From positions 77,997 through 141,996 of the forward strand of contig SCFE01000025.1 of assembly GCA_004352715.1 (NCBI GenBank): a DNA stretch of 64,000 bases, read 5' to 3'. The translations under genes and the position numbers were made by a program. Under the pieces are notes generated by a model, which saw only the letters and a program-made list of their open reading frames with translations, was not told the origin of the DNA and made no database searches. The number at the start of each line of letters is the position of its first letter. Position 1 is the stretch's first letter. Of this stretch, positions 33,185-46,140 are shown piece by piece. Origin of the DNA: Hofstenia miamia (taxonomy: Eukaryota > Xenacoelomorpha > Acoela).

Positions 33185-33261
33185 CGCGCGCTTTGTAAGA
33201 TAGTAAAATCAACTTGCGGCGCTTTGTAATTAGAAAAGCTAATTATGTTACAAAGCGCGCG
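33185..33261. repeat. GC-tipped three-arm inverted repeat
   Basis: GCGCTTTGTAA occurs at 33188-33198 and 33219-33229 and inverted at 33248-33258. The outer pair matches over 14 bp (33185-33198 with 33248-33261), the inner over 11 bp, so the right arm can pair with either left arm but not both. Confidence 0.9.
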
Positions 33262-34459
33262 TGTATATATTTTTTTCCTTAAATTTGAAAGAAATAACAT
33301 TTTACTAAATATGCAAAAGTCATTAGGAAAAAAACTCATGTCAATGAGATCAACCAAAAAACTTGAATGGGAATCTCATTAAAACGAAAGTAAGAACTTC
33401 ACACAAAGTGTCATTACTTCCGTTTGCAGGAGAAACAACGATGTGCGTAATGAACTATGAAGTAATAGGAACGATCGCTAAAAAGCTGAAGCGATATGAC
33501 AACGGAGCATGGACCAAGAAACTATTTGAAAGTCAGCTGCGAGCTTAGATCCTAAGTCGCTTTATTTAGTCCAAAAGTTAAGCTTGTTCCAGGACATTGT
33601 TTGAAAACGGATACAAGAAATAGAGCAAAATATTGAAGATATTCTAAGAAAAAGCTGAGAAACTCCCATATATCATTCTGACTGCTGTACGTTTAAAATT
33701 GGTAGAGAATTAGGATTTACGGTTGAAACCACAAAATACACAACTGCTTCACTCGTTGATTTCTAAATTCAAATCGTTCATGTCAATTCTGAGGTTTTGA
33801 ACAGAGAATTTTATAGAAAAAAATTTCCCCACATTGAAGCACAATCATGCTAGACTTCATGATAACGAAAGCAACCAAATCGAGCTTAATGCTTCAATGT
33901 TCCAATGTTTTCTGCACCCTATCAGGTCAAACTGCTGCATTATTAAAAGCCTTAAATGATTAAGGATTTTTTATTTCCAAATATACAAAATTAAACTCCA
34001 CACAAACACTTATATTATATATCAAAATAGTAGTGTCCATCAAAAAAAACTATGTAGTAAACATGCAAAATTCATTTCAGGTCGAGAAAAGAAAATAAAA
34101 GTTCAAAAGTTGAAAAAGCATAAACGCTTACTAATGTTGCAAAATTGAAAATTACTAAAACTACAACAGAACAGACGCAAGAAGTGGAAATTTTAAAAAT
34201 GAAGACAGGAAATGTTTTCCAAATTAAAATATTACTTTTGGGCTGGTTGTATTAACATCGAATCAAAAAACCATCGAATGAGAAACATCGAAAGAAAAAC
34301 GTAGAATAATAACGTCGAATATAAATATTGACTGTAAGCATCAAGCAATTGTTAAATATTTTTTTCAAAGATATTTACTTTAAAATTTCTTAAGGCAGTA
34401 TGCTTACACCATTTTTACTATAAAATAAATGTTACTTGTTGTGCAACATTAGTTGCTTT
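33262..34459. other. AT-rich DNA with a possible decayed coding remnant
   Basis: Several plus-strand frames around 33360-33950 change phase without a recognisable family. I cannot assign them. Confidence 0.3.
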
Positions 34460-35530
34460 TGTAGCATAATCCAAAGATAATGCTGCTAAAGAAGAATAAG
34501 ATCAGATGATTAGTCAAGATTAAGATCAAATTATGATTATTGATTAAAAAACAATTTAAGTTTAATTATCACATTATCTTTGTAAATGCAACTAAGTATT
34601 AAGATAGCAAATTAGTACTTGTCGTCGAACAATTTGGCGAAACAAAGGGGGCGAATTTGCTTTCATTATTTTTAGCCATTTTTGGCATATGATCTAAATT
34701 TGAATTTCGAACAACAGGTACGTTTTGAAAGTTAATATGCTAGAAATCAATTTGGAAATTGTTGAAGTAAATTCTTTGAAAATCTTATTTTAGATTTTAT
34801 ATTGGTTTGCTTATTTATACAGAATGTCAAGCTAAACAGTAAATGCAGTAGTAATGGTTTGAACACATATCCAAACCATTAACCTGCATTTAAGTTAGGT
34901 ATAAAATTAGGAGTTTTTCTCTATTTAGCTGGCTATTGATTCTTTTATTTACATGTATCTAATAATCAATGTTGGTGAAAGGGATGGATAGCCTACTGTA
35001 GGTTATACATGTCTTATATTATAGACTTAGGTTAACTATAATAGACCAATAAAGAGACTGAGCATGTATTGTTATTTAAATGTAGGTTAGGAAGCTGCAA
35101 GTTAATATGTAACTTATTTGAATTAAATTAATTAAAGCCAATAGTTTTCAGTAATGGCTGAAGTAATAATTATTAAGCAGCTAGTGACATTGCAAGGTTG
35201 TGAAGTAACATAAATACACGTTACAAATAGAGTTTAAGTCAGTTACAAACAGCACTGAGAGCTGCACTGAGTTAGTATAGGGTACACATAAGAAGATTTT
35301 TGAACTGAGACTTGTAACTAATCAATTGGCAATGGAAGTACATATGGATTGATTCAGAGATCAGAGTCAGCTGGAGGCCATAGCCAGATCACAGAGCAGA
35401 ACTATGATGGCAGTATACCTAAACAGTATCAAGTTATTCTAGTTAAGTACATCCCTACCCACATATAACAAGGAACAATGATTTAAAAGAATGATTTAAT
35501 CTCTGTTAACACTTGGTTGCAGATGCAACA
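34460..35530 (+). mobile_element. Solo LTR, family C (copy 1)
   Basis: 1071 bp bounded by TGTAGCATAATCC and AGATGCAACA, imperfect inverted termini of LTR type. Collinear with 53504-54656 over its whole length, including GGAGTTTTTCTC and AGGAAGCTGCAAGTTA. Nothing coding on either side. No convincing target duplication. Confidence 0.75.
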
Positions 35531-37050
35531 TTTTCTATACTTTCCCTAAATTTCTTGAAAATGAAATTTTGCAGGCTTATAGAGCTCTGCAAATTGAAGA
35601 TTTACGAGCCTTAACACGTCAAAATTGCGTCTTCTAGCAGCAAAATAATTTTTTTTGCTGTCATTGATGCTATTTGGAGAGAAATCACACAAAAAATTGG
35701 CAATTCAATTTTAAAATTAAAAGTTTTTTTAAATTCCCAACATTAGAAGTTTATATAAATTTGTTAATAAGCCTGAATTTTTAAATTTCTTATACCATTT
35801 ATTTGAAAAAAATTTTCGAAAATTTTTTTTTCTTTTTCACATTAGTGATCTGCATTTTGATCAGAATTGTTTGAAATTTCAAGACAAAAATTTTACACTA
35901 CCAAAAAATTTATTTTAAAAACCTGGTTGGCCTTTATATATTATACTTTAACTTTAGCAGGCTATAGCAAAAAAAAATTTAAAGATATGACAGCTCTATT
36001 TTAATTCTTAAGTAGCAAATTTCACTGAAAAAATTTCTTTCTCAGCATGTTTAGCTCTAAGATATATATTGACTGAGCTAGGTTGGCCAGAGCTGGACAG
36101 ATTTTTCAGAAAAGATACTTTCTTGAATAACTTTTGATATAATGAAATTATGAATAAGATTTTAACACCAAAATGCGCAGTTTTGCTCCTGTCCCAATAC
36201 GGAAAAATTTTAAAATGTCAACTAAGGAAAACGTTTTTCTCAAAATTAAAAATTCAAAAATTGGAAATTTTTACTTTAAGATATTTGCGATAATACAAGA
36301 AATAATATTCAAAAACAATTTTCCCCAAATTCCCTGTCAATCTTCCATAATGGGAAATTTTCTCTTTTAGACATGAATATTATGGGATGGGTTAGTAATA
36401 TTTTAAGAATTATAGTCCTTTTTTTAAAAAAACTATCTATAAAACTTCATTTTGTTTATAAGTCTTTAACATTTTGCTTAGAAATATTTCACTTCATATT
36501 AGGACACCAGTATAAACTTGGGGGTACCTCAAAAGGTTTGAAAACCATGGCAGCTCTCTATAAAGGTTCTAATTAATTTGTTATTCATCAAATAGTCATG
36601 GAATATGTAAAGTCTAATGCAAGGACTAATTTATTAGTTGATAATGGATTCATGTATCATAGAAATAAAGCTAAAAATGGGAATTTATAATTTAATATAC
36701 ATGTATGTCTAAGCAATCAATTTCAGGTTCTCAAAGAATAATGAAATATTGTGTAGATAAGTATATATAACTGCTTACATACAGTGTAATTGTGAATTTT
36801 TTGTGTTGTGTATCATGTATTGCACACTGAAATCTTATTAATAATTGAATGTCTCATATAGTACCTAATTAGGTTTTTTGCATTGTGTGCCATTTATTTG
36901 TGTGTTTTTTTATTTGTTTTATTATTTCTAGGATAATTTTTCTATGTGATCCCATCACCTGTCTAATATATATTTTAACCTTTACAATTTTTGTGAGTTC
37001 AAATTGTTCCTTTACTTTTGCAGATTTTTGCAAACTACAAAATTATAGTA
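35531..37050. other. AT-rich DNA, nothing recognised
   Basis: Short chance frames only. Confidence 0.4.
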
Positions 37051-37285
37051 GTAATAGTAGTAATAGTAATAGTAGTAGTAATAGTAGTAGCTTTTCAAAT
37101 AGTAGTCAAGAAAGGTTAAATGAAATTATTTTTGCTGTTTCTTTTAATTTGTAGAATGCAAAAAATGCTTTGAATACAAGTAGTAGTAATAGTAGTAGTT
37201 GTAGTAGAAACTCTTTACAATTGAAATAACTAGTTTTGTAGTTTGCAGTTGATTAATAAATCATTTAAGAGCAGTAGCAGTAGTA
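37049..37285. repeat. (TAG)n/(TAA)n trinucleotide repeat clusters
   Basis: Three imperfect runs of TAG/TAA (37049-37105, 37178-37207, 37270-37288). They create a Ser/Asn-rich chance frame, which I do not regard as a gene. Confidence 0.85.
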
Positions 37286-38194
37286 AAAATGTTATCTCAT
37301 ACTACTAGCATGTTATTTTTTTTTAAGCACTTGAATTTGTTAATTGCATTTATTATGTTGTGTGTTTCATATGCAGAAAACTAATTTGCAAATGAAAATT
37401 AATATTTCCAAAATACTCTAAGGATGTCTTGTATATTTTTGTTTAATTATATGGATTATGCATTTGTGAATCATCTACAATTCACTTTTATTGGTACAGT
37501 TTAATGATGTTGTCATCCAAAAAGTTGTCCAAGGAATGCTCATACTGAAGAATCATGCTTTTCTTTAACAAGAAATATAATTTTCATATTCCAGTGTTAT
37601 TTGAAACTTAGAGCAATATAAGCAAGAAACTGAAGCTGCAGTTATTGATGAAAAAGATTCCAAATTGACATGACAGAAAACTTTGACAGTTTGGGAATAA
37701 CTGCTACTGAATTTGTAAAAAGCAGCATTATTCAAACATCCAATTTAACTACTTCAGAGATTCCTTTTATTGTAATTATTTTCAAGATACTTTTTTCAAA
37801 TTTAATTATTGGGTACTACTAGTATATCACCTTTTCTCTTTTAAATCCAACATTTTTGTTCTATAGGCAACTATGGCACATTCTCTATTGTCATTTAAAT
37901 GAAAGGCAGGTAAAGTGGTGCCATCAGACAATGTGCTTTGAAGTTCCCAGTAACTTCACAATTACTTTGGTGAAGATTTCATTCACCTTGATTTGAAAGT
38001 AGAGTATGTATTTCATAAAATCTAGTTTTCATGATTTAAGTTTAGGACATTGAGCTAAGCACATTCTTGTATTTTCTTCAAGTTTTCACCTGCAACTACT
38101 TTATAACCAGAATGACGTTTTTGGCAATGGCACCTTTAAAACTATGCCCTTGATATTTGGGCATGATTAGTTCCATATTAAGTTGGAACCTCCT

Positions 38195-38278
38195 CTTCCT
38201 TGTGCAGATCAAGCCATGCTCTTGGCAAATTAAACATCCCCTTCCTTGTGCAGATCAAGCCATGCTCTTGGCAAAATG
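38195..38278. repeat. 46-bp tandem duplication
   Basis: CTTCCTTGTGCAGATCAAGC and the following CATGCTCTTGGCAAA occur at 38195 and again at 38241, a 46-bp period, two units. Confidence 0.9.
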
Positions 38279-38537
38279 TTGCCTCCCCAAATCATTTTAC
38301 TTTTGGTAAAAATTATAATTAATTTAAACTTATTTCAAATGTAGCTCATATGACTGGTTTATATGTGAATGGTATTCAGAATAATTATTAGTTAAGATAT
38401 ATCTGACTTTTAGGTGATGCTGTTTATAGTTAGTATTCAATGTAGTTCATCTTTTTTACAGCATGAATTTTTTACTTTTCTTTACATTTCTAGACCATTG
38501 CAAGTATTAAATAACTTTTTCTATTGTTGTTAGTTGT

Positions 38538-38620
38538 TGAGCTGTAGTGAAATTGTATCACACTCAATTGACAGAGAATTCTGTTAGCTGAGAAATATTG
38601 GTTCAAATCCAGTTGGCTCA
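38538..38620 (+). ncRNA. tRNA-like Pol III unit (tRNA pseudogene or SINE head)
   Basis: An 83-nt stretch folds partly as a tRNA: acceptor TGAGCTG/TGGCTCA (7 pairs, two wobble), D arm GTGA-7 nt-TCAC, T arm ATTGG-TTCAAAT-CCAGT. The A box TAGTGAAATTG (38545-38555) and B box GGTTCAAATCC (38600-38610) fit the internal Pol III promoter consensus exactly, 44 nt apart. The anticodon arm does not form a clean 5+7+5 structure, so a working tRNA is unlikely; a tRNA-derived SINE or pseudogene fits better. Confidence 0.5.
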
Positions 38621-39810
38621 ATTATTGAATTTTTCAGACATTCATTTAACTTTTTATGCATGTTATTATATTGTGTGTTTCAAACAATGTACAGGATGTA
38701 CTCACTTTAGGATATATGTGAAGACTGTATTTTCTGAGTTTTTCAAGTGTGTTTTTATTTATAATCAGTTTTGTAATATCCTTATGACAATAAACCTTAT
38801 TATTTTTTATGATTCTATTATTTCCACTGTATTTGTGTTCTCTATTTTAAACAATAGTTTACAATATTTTAAGCATACCATGTCCTAGAATATATCAGAA
38901 ATATGGTGAAGAATTTGGCAGGAGTATAACCTGTAAGTTACTGCACTAAACAGATCTTTCCAACATGTGAATTCTTGAATAATACTGTCTAATAATAATT
39001 CTAATTATAAAATGAAGAAATTGCAATGCATTATTTATTTTATTTAGATTATTTGAAACAGCCACAAGGAAACTGTAATCCTATAAATTCAGTTTTTAGT
39101 CATTTGCAATCAACTCAAAAATTGCAATGATTTTTGCTTTGAATGAAAAAAATCAGAATGAAATTCATGAAAAAATATAAAATCCTTACAAAAATAATTT
39201 TTGATGCACACAATATATTAGGTTTTCAATAACTTTATTTGGTAAATAACAATGTTAAAATTCAATAAAACTGTTTCATTAATCATCAATGGACACAGTC
39301 CTATGATCATTTACATTGTTAACTTTATAATTCATGTCATTTATTTGTAATTGTAAAAAATATTTAGTAAATTTATAATTTATTTTTAATAAAATATTTT
39401 TAAAAAATATAAATAAGCTATTTTAAATTAGTTTTATAGATTTTCAAAGGTTATTCTTTTTGAACCTTTTGATCAGAATCTAAACTTGCAAAATAATCAG
39501 TGTTTTTTAGATGTATATTGTGGATGATGAAAATGAATATTATTGATAAACCTTGAAAATTCAATTACTTACATTTTACTCCATTTTATTGATATCTGTG
39601 ATTCATTCTGTCAATTTCTTTGAGAATTTGCTGTGGTTATTGAATATACTGTGATTTCTGGGTTTTTGATAATATAAATTTTCCACAGTTTTGACTACTA
39701 CTTCTCAGTAAAGATTGATGTTTCTACATTGAATAAAGACTAACAAATGTGTTCCTGGCATTAAATTTCTAGATTTATGAGCCCTTTCACTGTCATTCAA
39801 TGAATTAAAT

Positions 39811-40540
39811 GTGAAAACTCAAGTTTGCAAAATTTCTGTTAAGACTGCTCTTTAACTGTTGCTTAAAATGAAAAATCAATGTAGTATTCAGATTCTACAG
39901 GTCTGATATTACTTGAAAATGTCAATCACTTATTTTTTAAGTAGATCTAGAGGTTGCATTGGGAAATTTTCTGGAATGCCTTAGTGTTAATTTCAATGTG
40001 CTCTAAATTTAAGAGACCTTATGTTTGGGAATCAATTCCATAAGAAAATTTTTATTTTAAAATTGCTTATTCTACCTAAATTTAATTCTTCTGAGTTGAT
40101 TTATGGTATTAAATTTTCACTTTGAGCTGTCATTTTAACCTTAATTAAAGAATTATATGCAATTTCTCACAGATGTGGTGAAAAATCCCTAACTTTGCAA
40201 TATTTATATAAAAACCACTCTTTAGGACTTCTTAGAATAAAAAAATGCTTTCATATTTAGAATCTGCATGTGTAAATTTACTTCAAAATGCTTTTCTCAT
40301 ATTTTTTAAGTTGATCTAGAGATTGAATTATGAAATTTTCTTGAATGCCTCAGTGTCAATTTCAATGTGCTCTAGATTTAATAGATCTCATGTTTGGGAA
40401 TGAATTCCAAAAGCAATTTTTTGTTTAAAATTGCTCATTCTACCTAAATTTAATGCTTATGATTTGATTTTAATTTTTACTAATGTGAAAGTCTATTCAA
40501 GTTGAGTTAAAGAAATTCATTTTTTATAAGGGCTTCATAT
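39811..40540. repeat. ~370-bp tandem repeat, two diverged units
   Basis: The block from 39811 is repeated from about 40177 with about 370-bp period. Shared words include TTTCAATGTGCTCTA, TCATTCTACCTAAATTTAAT-type and ATGTTTGGGAAT. The same family occurs at 61071-61720. Confidence 0.75.
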
Positions 40541-40604
40541 GTTGATTTTTGTTGTAAAACTGCTGCTTATCATTATTTTCAAACCCTCTGAATCTATTTG
40601 GACT

Positions 40605-40755
40605 GTTAGATATTTGCAAGTATACTACAAAAACTTGCAAATATTTGCAAGTTACTTGCAAATTTTGCAGATATTTGTAAAACTTGCAAAGTTTTTTATA
40701 AATACTTTGCAGGTTTTTGCATAATACTTACAAATACTTTTTAAATTTTGCAAGC
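40605..40755. repeat. TTTGCAAG-rich repeat
   Basis: Dense overlapping copies of TTGCAA and CTTGCAAG (a palindrome), such as ACTTGCAAATATTTGCAAGT, over 150 bp. Confidence 0.75.
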
Positions 40756-41225
40756 TTCAGTTTATTTGGCATCTTCAAGAGTACAAAATAAAGACTTGCT
40801 AGACCATTCAAGATACCCAATCAAGTAGGACAGGATTTGATACTGGGACAAATTGTTGTTAAAACTGGGTTTTAGGGTTTCTCTTATAGAAAACATAATT
40901 CTACAAGAATGCAGTTATTGATTGCCTCCAACCTGTATCAGAAGATACAAATATACTCAGGATTAAAAAAGCAGCCATAAAATCATATCACTGCAAGTTA
41001 CAAAGAAAGCTGGAAACGTTTTTGAATCTTTTTGCAAATTTACTTCTTCAAGGCATTTGCCTAAAATGCTTAACTAAACAAATTGCATATCATTGCATAG
41101 CAAAATTGCTTGATCACTGATTTTGTCAGTCAATTTGTATTTCTTCAAAAACCAGAAAGATTTCCAATGAATTTTTAAATGAGTCACTAGGAAAAGTTGA
41201 AATCATTTCAAAATTCAGCTACACC

Positions 41226-42158
41226 TGTAGAGTCACTCAGGGAAATTTCATGATTATTATTTATTTTTATTTTTTCTTTGTATTAATGTCATCATGATGT
41301 AAGGGTTATTTTATTTCGTTATTTCGAGCTCAGGTTTACGAAAGAACTCATGTCCCCTCAATGGTGCTAAACGTGTTGCTCAAATTGAATTTGATTTGCA
41401 AGGGAAATCGATAACATGAATAGCTAATGATTAACTGTGATTGTAAACTAAGACAGGTAGTTATTTATTGTTTTGAAAGTGTATAAATTGAGGAACACTG
41501 TTGAGAAAGGTTAATAGATTTTATCTATCTTCAATTACGGTCTACTTTTCTCTCCGTTACTTTATTTATTATTTTTTGATTATGAATATAATTGCTTAAG
41601 CTCAGCGACAATTTGGGAGTGCTTTCTTAAAGTACAGGGCAACACATAGCTCCTGGTGATCATCAGTTCTTCCCAGCCCAAATTGTGGACTCATTAAGTT
41701 ACAGATACAGGTACGGTTAAGGAAATAATAAATCTCTCATTTAATATTCAACACGTACATGCACTTATATTTTAGGACACTGTGATGATACCATGCCATT
41801 GGCTAGCACGAATGTCTGGCAATTACAGACTATTATTTAGTGAGCTGAGAACTAACAATGAAAATGAGATGTTTATTTTTGCTATGAGATAGAAATTAAT
41901 AAGTGAGACAAATAGGGTAGCACCATGCACTAAGTCGAGCACTCAACTGTTTCTAAAGACTTTGCTTCAGCTGGAAGCCATGTGAGTTGGTCATCTCGAA
42001 GTTACCTAAAGTATTGAATACTTGGATGAATTACCAATGTTTATATTAGTTTGTTCTCTTTTTACCTGTTTTCACAGAATCAGGGCTGTTGTTTTCTATG
42101 TTAAACCTTCTGCAGAGTCAATTAGTTTTCTAGTATAATCACAGCCCATGATTCTACA
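41226..42158 (+). repeat. Element A 5' LTR (933 bp)
   Basis: Starts TGTAGAGTCA, ends TGATTCTACA. Homologous to the LTRs of element B over much of its length. Confidence 0.9.
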
Positions 42159-42176
42159 TGGCGACCGTGACAGGAT
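42159..42176 (+). promoter_or_regulatory. Element A primer-binding site, tRNA-Arg type
   Basis: TGGCGACCGTGACAGGAT starts at the base after the LTR. It is complementary to the 3' end of an arginine tRNA as known from insects (…TCCTGTCACGGTCGCCA), the primer type of the mdg1/412 group. Confidence 0.6.
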
Positions 42177-42571
42177 GCTGACGTGATAACAACATATTCT
42201 TGGTTGTCTCTTTTGATGGTTTGGATTTGGGTTTGGTTTAGCTTTGGTGCTCGTCAGCTGGGATAGTTGTATTGGCAGTTGGATTTCAGTGCAAATCTAC
42301 CAACTGATGTATACAGATCCTTCTTCTCTCCATTGGGAGGGCAATCACGATTTTTAAGTGTTCTGCTTAGTTTATGTTTGTGTTCTACTTATTACAACTT
42401 TGTTTTTGTCTCAGTGCTTTATGTGTTGGATTTATTACCAAGTGCCACAGTAATCCCACATTTGGGTTTGGATTCTGCGATTTTTTATGAGCTGTGTGTT
42501 TCTTTTGTAGTTGGGAAGTGCTCCCAGATGTCCATTATCATAGTTATTATTTCTTGTTACTTTTCTTGCAG

Positions 42572-43120
42572 ATTAATGGATTCAAATCATACAGTTACTT
42601 ATTCTCCTACTTTTGGGACTCCTCCGAGTGTCCCCTGTGTAAGCGTTGGCAACCAGGACATTGCCCCTTGCCCTGTTGGATCATTGTTAAATTTCTGTCC
42701 TCTGACTTCTCCTAACCAAACGGCTTAACATCAAGATCATCTGGCATCAACTAGTCCATATCCACGTGAGGGTACTAGCAGCCCTGACATCCAGCAACGT
42801 CTTCACAGAGTTTTGAATACACAAAATGCTCCTCCCATTCAATTTCGTCCTGATAATCGTGTTGACAATACAATGAACTCCTTGCCTCATTTTGATACCC
42901 AACAGATGGAAATTGAGCATTTGAAAGACGCCTTATCACAGCAAGTAGCTATGAGAATGGATAGTGAGCACCAGGTTGAATCTCTCCAAGCCAAACTTAA
43001 TACTCAACATGTTGCGTACCAGAAAATGGAAATGTGAATGCTAGAATCAACTGTTGCCTTGGAATTACAAATTCACGAGTTAAAAACACAGATGGCCAAG
43101 TCGGAATGTAACATCCTCCA
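42572..43120 (+). pseudogene. Element A gag remnant
   Basis: A Met-start frame (MDSNHTVTYSP... GNQDIAPCP) stops at 42726-42728 and continues in another register with a predicted coiled coil (QQMEIEHLKDALSQQVAMRM, then LQAKLNTQ). The order and the QDIAP/LDIAP block match the gag start of element B at 51141, so the two are related families. Stops make it inactive. Confidence 0.6.
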
Positions 43121-43362
43121 CCTAGCTTGTTACGCCGTGTTTAATCACTGCTAAGGGATACTTAGTAAACTGCGGGTGAGGTGTTACCCATTTGTTGATC
43201 CATCAAGTTTCTCTTTCTTATTAACTAGTTACGTTAATTAAGTATTCAGGTAATAACCATCACTGTTTAGGTGACTGGGCAGTATGATGTTTCCTCTTCG
43301 GTTGTTCCATGGGCTCCTGCCCGAAGCCGATCTCCACAACACAGCTCCTCCTCTTCTGGAAC

Positions 43363-44362
43363 NNNNNNNNNNNNNNNNNNNNNNNNNNNNNNNNNNNNNN
43401 NNNNNNNNNNNNNNNNNNNNNNNNNNNNNNNNNNNNNNNNNNNNNNNNNNNNNNNNNNNNNNNNNNNNNNNNNNNNNNNNNNNNNNNNNNNNNNNNNNNN
43501 NNNNNNNNNNNNNNNNNNNNNNNNNNNNNNNNNNNNNNNNNNNNNNNNNNNNNNNNNNNNNNNNNNNNNNNNNNNNNNNNNNNNNNNNNNNNNNNNNNNN
43601 NNNNNNNNNNNNNNNNNNNNNNNNNNNNNNNNNNNNNNNNNNNNNNNNNNNNNNNNNNNNNNNNNNNNNNNNNNNNNNNNNNNNNNNNNNNNNNNNNNNN
43701 NNNNNNNNNNNNNNNNNNNNNNNNNNNNNNNNNNNNNNNNNNNNNNNNNNNNNNNNNNNNNNNNNNNNNNNNNNNNNNNNNNNNNNNNNNNNNNNNNNNN
43801 NNNNNNNNNNNNNNNNNNNNNNNNNNNNNNNNNNNNNNNNNNNNNNNNNNNNNNNNNNNNNNNNNNNNNNNNNNNNNNNNNNNNNNNNNNNNNNNNNNNN
43901 NNNNNNNNNNNNNNNNNNNNNNNNNNNNNNNNNNNNNNNNNNNNNNNNNNNNNNNNNNNNNNNNNNNNNNNNNNNNNNNNNNNNNNNNNNNNNNNNNNNN
44001 NNNNNNNNNNNNNNNNNNNNNNNNNNNNNNNNNNNNNNNNNNNNNNNNNNNNNNNNNNNNNNNNNNNNNNNNNNNNNNNNNNNNNNNNNNNNNNNNNNNN
44101 NNNNNNNNNNNNNNNNNNNNNNNNNNNNNNNNNNNNNNNNNNNNNNNNNNNNNNNNNNNNNNNNNNNNNNNNNNNNNNNNNNNNNNNNNNNNNNNNNNNN
44201 NNNNNNNNNNNNNNNNNNNNNNNNNNNNNNNNNNNNNNNNNNNNNNNNNNNNNNNNNNNNNNNNNNNNNNNNNNNNNNNNNNNNNNNNNNNNNNNNNNNN
44301 NNNNNNNNNNNNNNNNNNNNNNNNNNNNNNNNNNNNNNNNNNNNNNNNNNNNNNNNNNNNNN
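43363..44362. other. Assembly gap (1000 N)
   Basis: Default-size gap inside element A; it removes the rest of the internal region and the first ~200 bp of the 3' LTR. Confidence 0.97.
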
Positions 44363-45092
44363 GATTAACTGTGATTGTAAACTAAAACAGGTAGTTATTT
44401 ATTGTTTTGAAAGTGTATAAATTGAGGAACACTGTTGAGAAAGGTTAATAGATTTTATCTATCTTCAATTACGGTCTACTTTTCTCTCCATTACTTTATT
44501 TATTATTTTTTGATTATGAATATAATTGCTTAAGCTCAGTGACAATTTGGGAGTGCTTTCTTAAAGTACAGGGCGACACGTAGCTCCTGGCAATCATCAG
44601 ATCTTCCCAGCCCAAATTGTGGACTCATTAAGTTACAGATACAGGTATGGTTAAGGAAATAATAAATCTCTCATTTAATATTCAACACGTACATGCACTT
44701 ATATTTTAGGACACTGTGATGATACCATGCCATTGGCTAGCACGAATGTCTTGCAATTACAGACTATTATTTAGTGAGCTGAGAACTAACAATGAAAATG
44801 AGATGTTTATTTTTGCTATGAGATAGAAATTAATAAGTGAGACAAATAGGGTAGCACCATGCACTAAGTCGAGCACTCAACTGTTTCTAAAGACTTCGCT
44901 TCGGCTGGAAGCCATGTGAGTTGGTCATCTCGAAGTTACCTAAAGTATCAAATACTTGGATGCATTACCAATGTTTATATTAGTTTGTTCTCTTTTTACC
45001 TGTTTTCCCAGAATCGGGGCTGTCATTTTCTATGTTAAACCTTCTGCAGAGTCAATTAGTTTTCTAGTATAATCATAGCCCATGATTCTACA
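44363..45092 (+). repeat. Element A 3' LTR (5' part in gap)
   Basis: Matches 41427-42158 with few differences, several of them CG against CA or TG (for example GGGCGACACGTAG here, GGGCAACACATAG in the 5' LTR). Confidence 0.9.
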
Positions 45093-45096
45093 CACC

Positions 45097-45660
45097 ACTT
45101 CCACCTTCTGGAAAAAAAGAAAATATTGTCTTTTTGTAATTTGATCATGAAGACAATGTTAGCACATATGAACAAAACATTCTGTCCATAAAGGATCATC
45201 ATAATTTTAATTTTGATTAAGATTTTAATTTTTTTCATTTTGGAATAACACACCTTATGAAAATAATTATTCAAACTTCCATTGCAATTTAAGGCTCAGG
45301 TTTAGCCTGAGCAAACATTTTTAGAGCTGTGGGAATTACCACTACCAAAAAGTCATTCAACCTTAATTCACAGAAGTCAATATACTTTATCTTTACTTTC
45401 AATTATGTTGATAATCTCATTGGATTCAATATTAAATAATTATATGTAAATATATTCTCAAGGAGTGCTCACTGTTCTACTGTAAAAAACTTTCTAATAG
45501 TGCATTAATCAAGGGGAACCAGGAATCAAATAAATACACTAAAACATTTTATTAATATCAAAGAGATTAGCAAATTAATTCCAATATACATAGTGAAATA
45601 TAATGATAAAGCAATCCCATTTAAATAAGAAATTAAAGTGAAAATATATCCTCAACATAA
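45097..45660. other. AT-rich DNA between elements A and E
   Basis: No feature recognised. It contains the presumed original target DNA of element A. Confidence 0.4.
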
Positions 45661-45857
45661 ATTAGGCGGCAACTAACACTGCTGGAGTTCTTTATGGAAG
45701 TTCTGTATTTATTAAGCAAATCAGTGAACCACCAACATTTTTTTCTTTTGTTGGAATGTGGGTCACTCTCTGCTACAGTAAACTTTGCAACCTTCAATCT
45801 TAACTCTTGAGTTTCCCAGTACCACTGGAGTAGCTATAGCTCCTGCATGATTCTACA
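45661..45857 (+). mobile_element. LTR tail of family B, fused to LTR E
   Basis: Matches the last ~200 bp of the element B LTR (AATCAGTGAACCACCAA..., TCACTCTCTGCTA) and ends in the correct terminus TGATTCTACA at 45857. The next base begins family E LTR sequence in its middle, so a B-type LTR inserted into the 5' LTR of element E and the left side was later lost. Confidence 0.65.
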
Positions 45858-46140
45858 GTATGTAAGTTTCACTCACTGCACCCAAGAGTATAAGTGCTCC
45901 TCTTTTTCTTTTCCATATTAGAGCTCTAGTCTTATAAGACTCTTTCACCAGGTTATCTGTTTCAGGTTGGCTGAGTGTGGATACTCTTTCCACTCCTGAT
46001 CTCCTGTTTACTTTTTACTTTTATTAGGCAGGGTACTTTAGCAGGAGGAGTTAATTATTAAGCTATGGCTTCATGTTTGACACAAATCCCTCAATCAATA
46101 GGGATTTAGGACTGCTCACTGATTTCATACCAATGCCACA
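45858..46140 (+). repeat. Element E 5' LTR, right part
   Basis: Matches 6110-6409 and 49500-49643/61007-61070. Ends CAATGCCACA. Confidence 0.75.

Larger units (their letters stand above)
41226..45092 (+). mobile_element. LTR retrotransposon A (Ty3/gypsy-like), with both LTRs
   Basis: Bounded by TGTAGAGTCACTC at 41226 and ATTCTACA ending at 45092, with the 4-bp target duplication CACC on both sides (41222-41225 and 45093-45096). The internal part holds a leader, a gag remnant and a 1000-N gap; no pol sequence is visible, so it is either in the gap or lost. Confidence 0.85.

Noticed and set aside
33363-33548. 61-codon frame starting MNGNLIKTK as a gene
   Set aside because: No family recognised and the surrounding frames change phase; at best an unidentified transposon remnant.
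36885-37154. Ser/Asn-rich small protein
   Set aside because: Produced by TAG/TAA trinucleotide repeats; no homology or gene structure.
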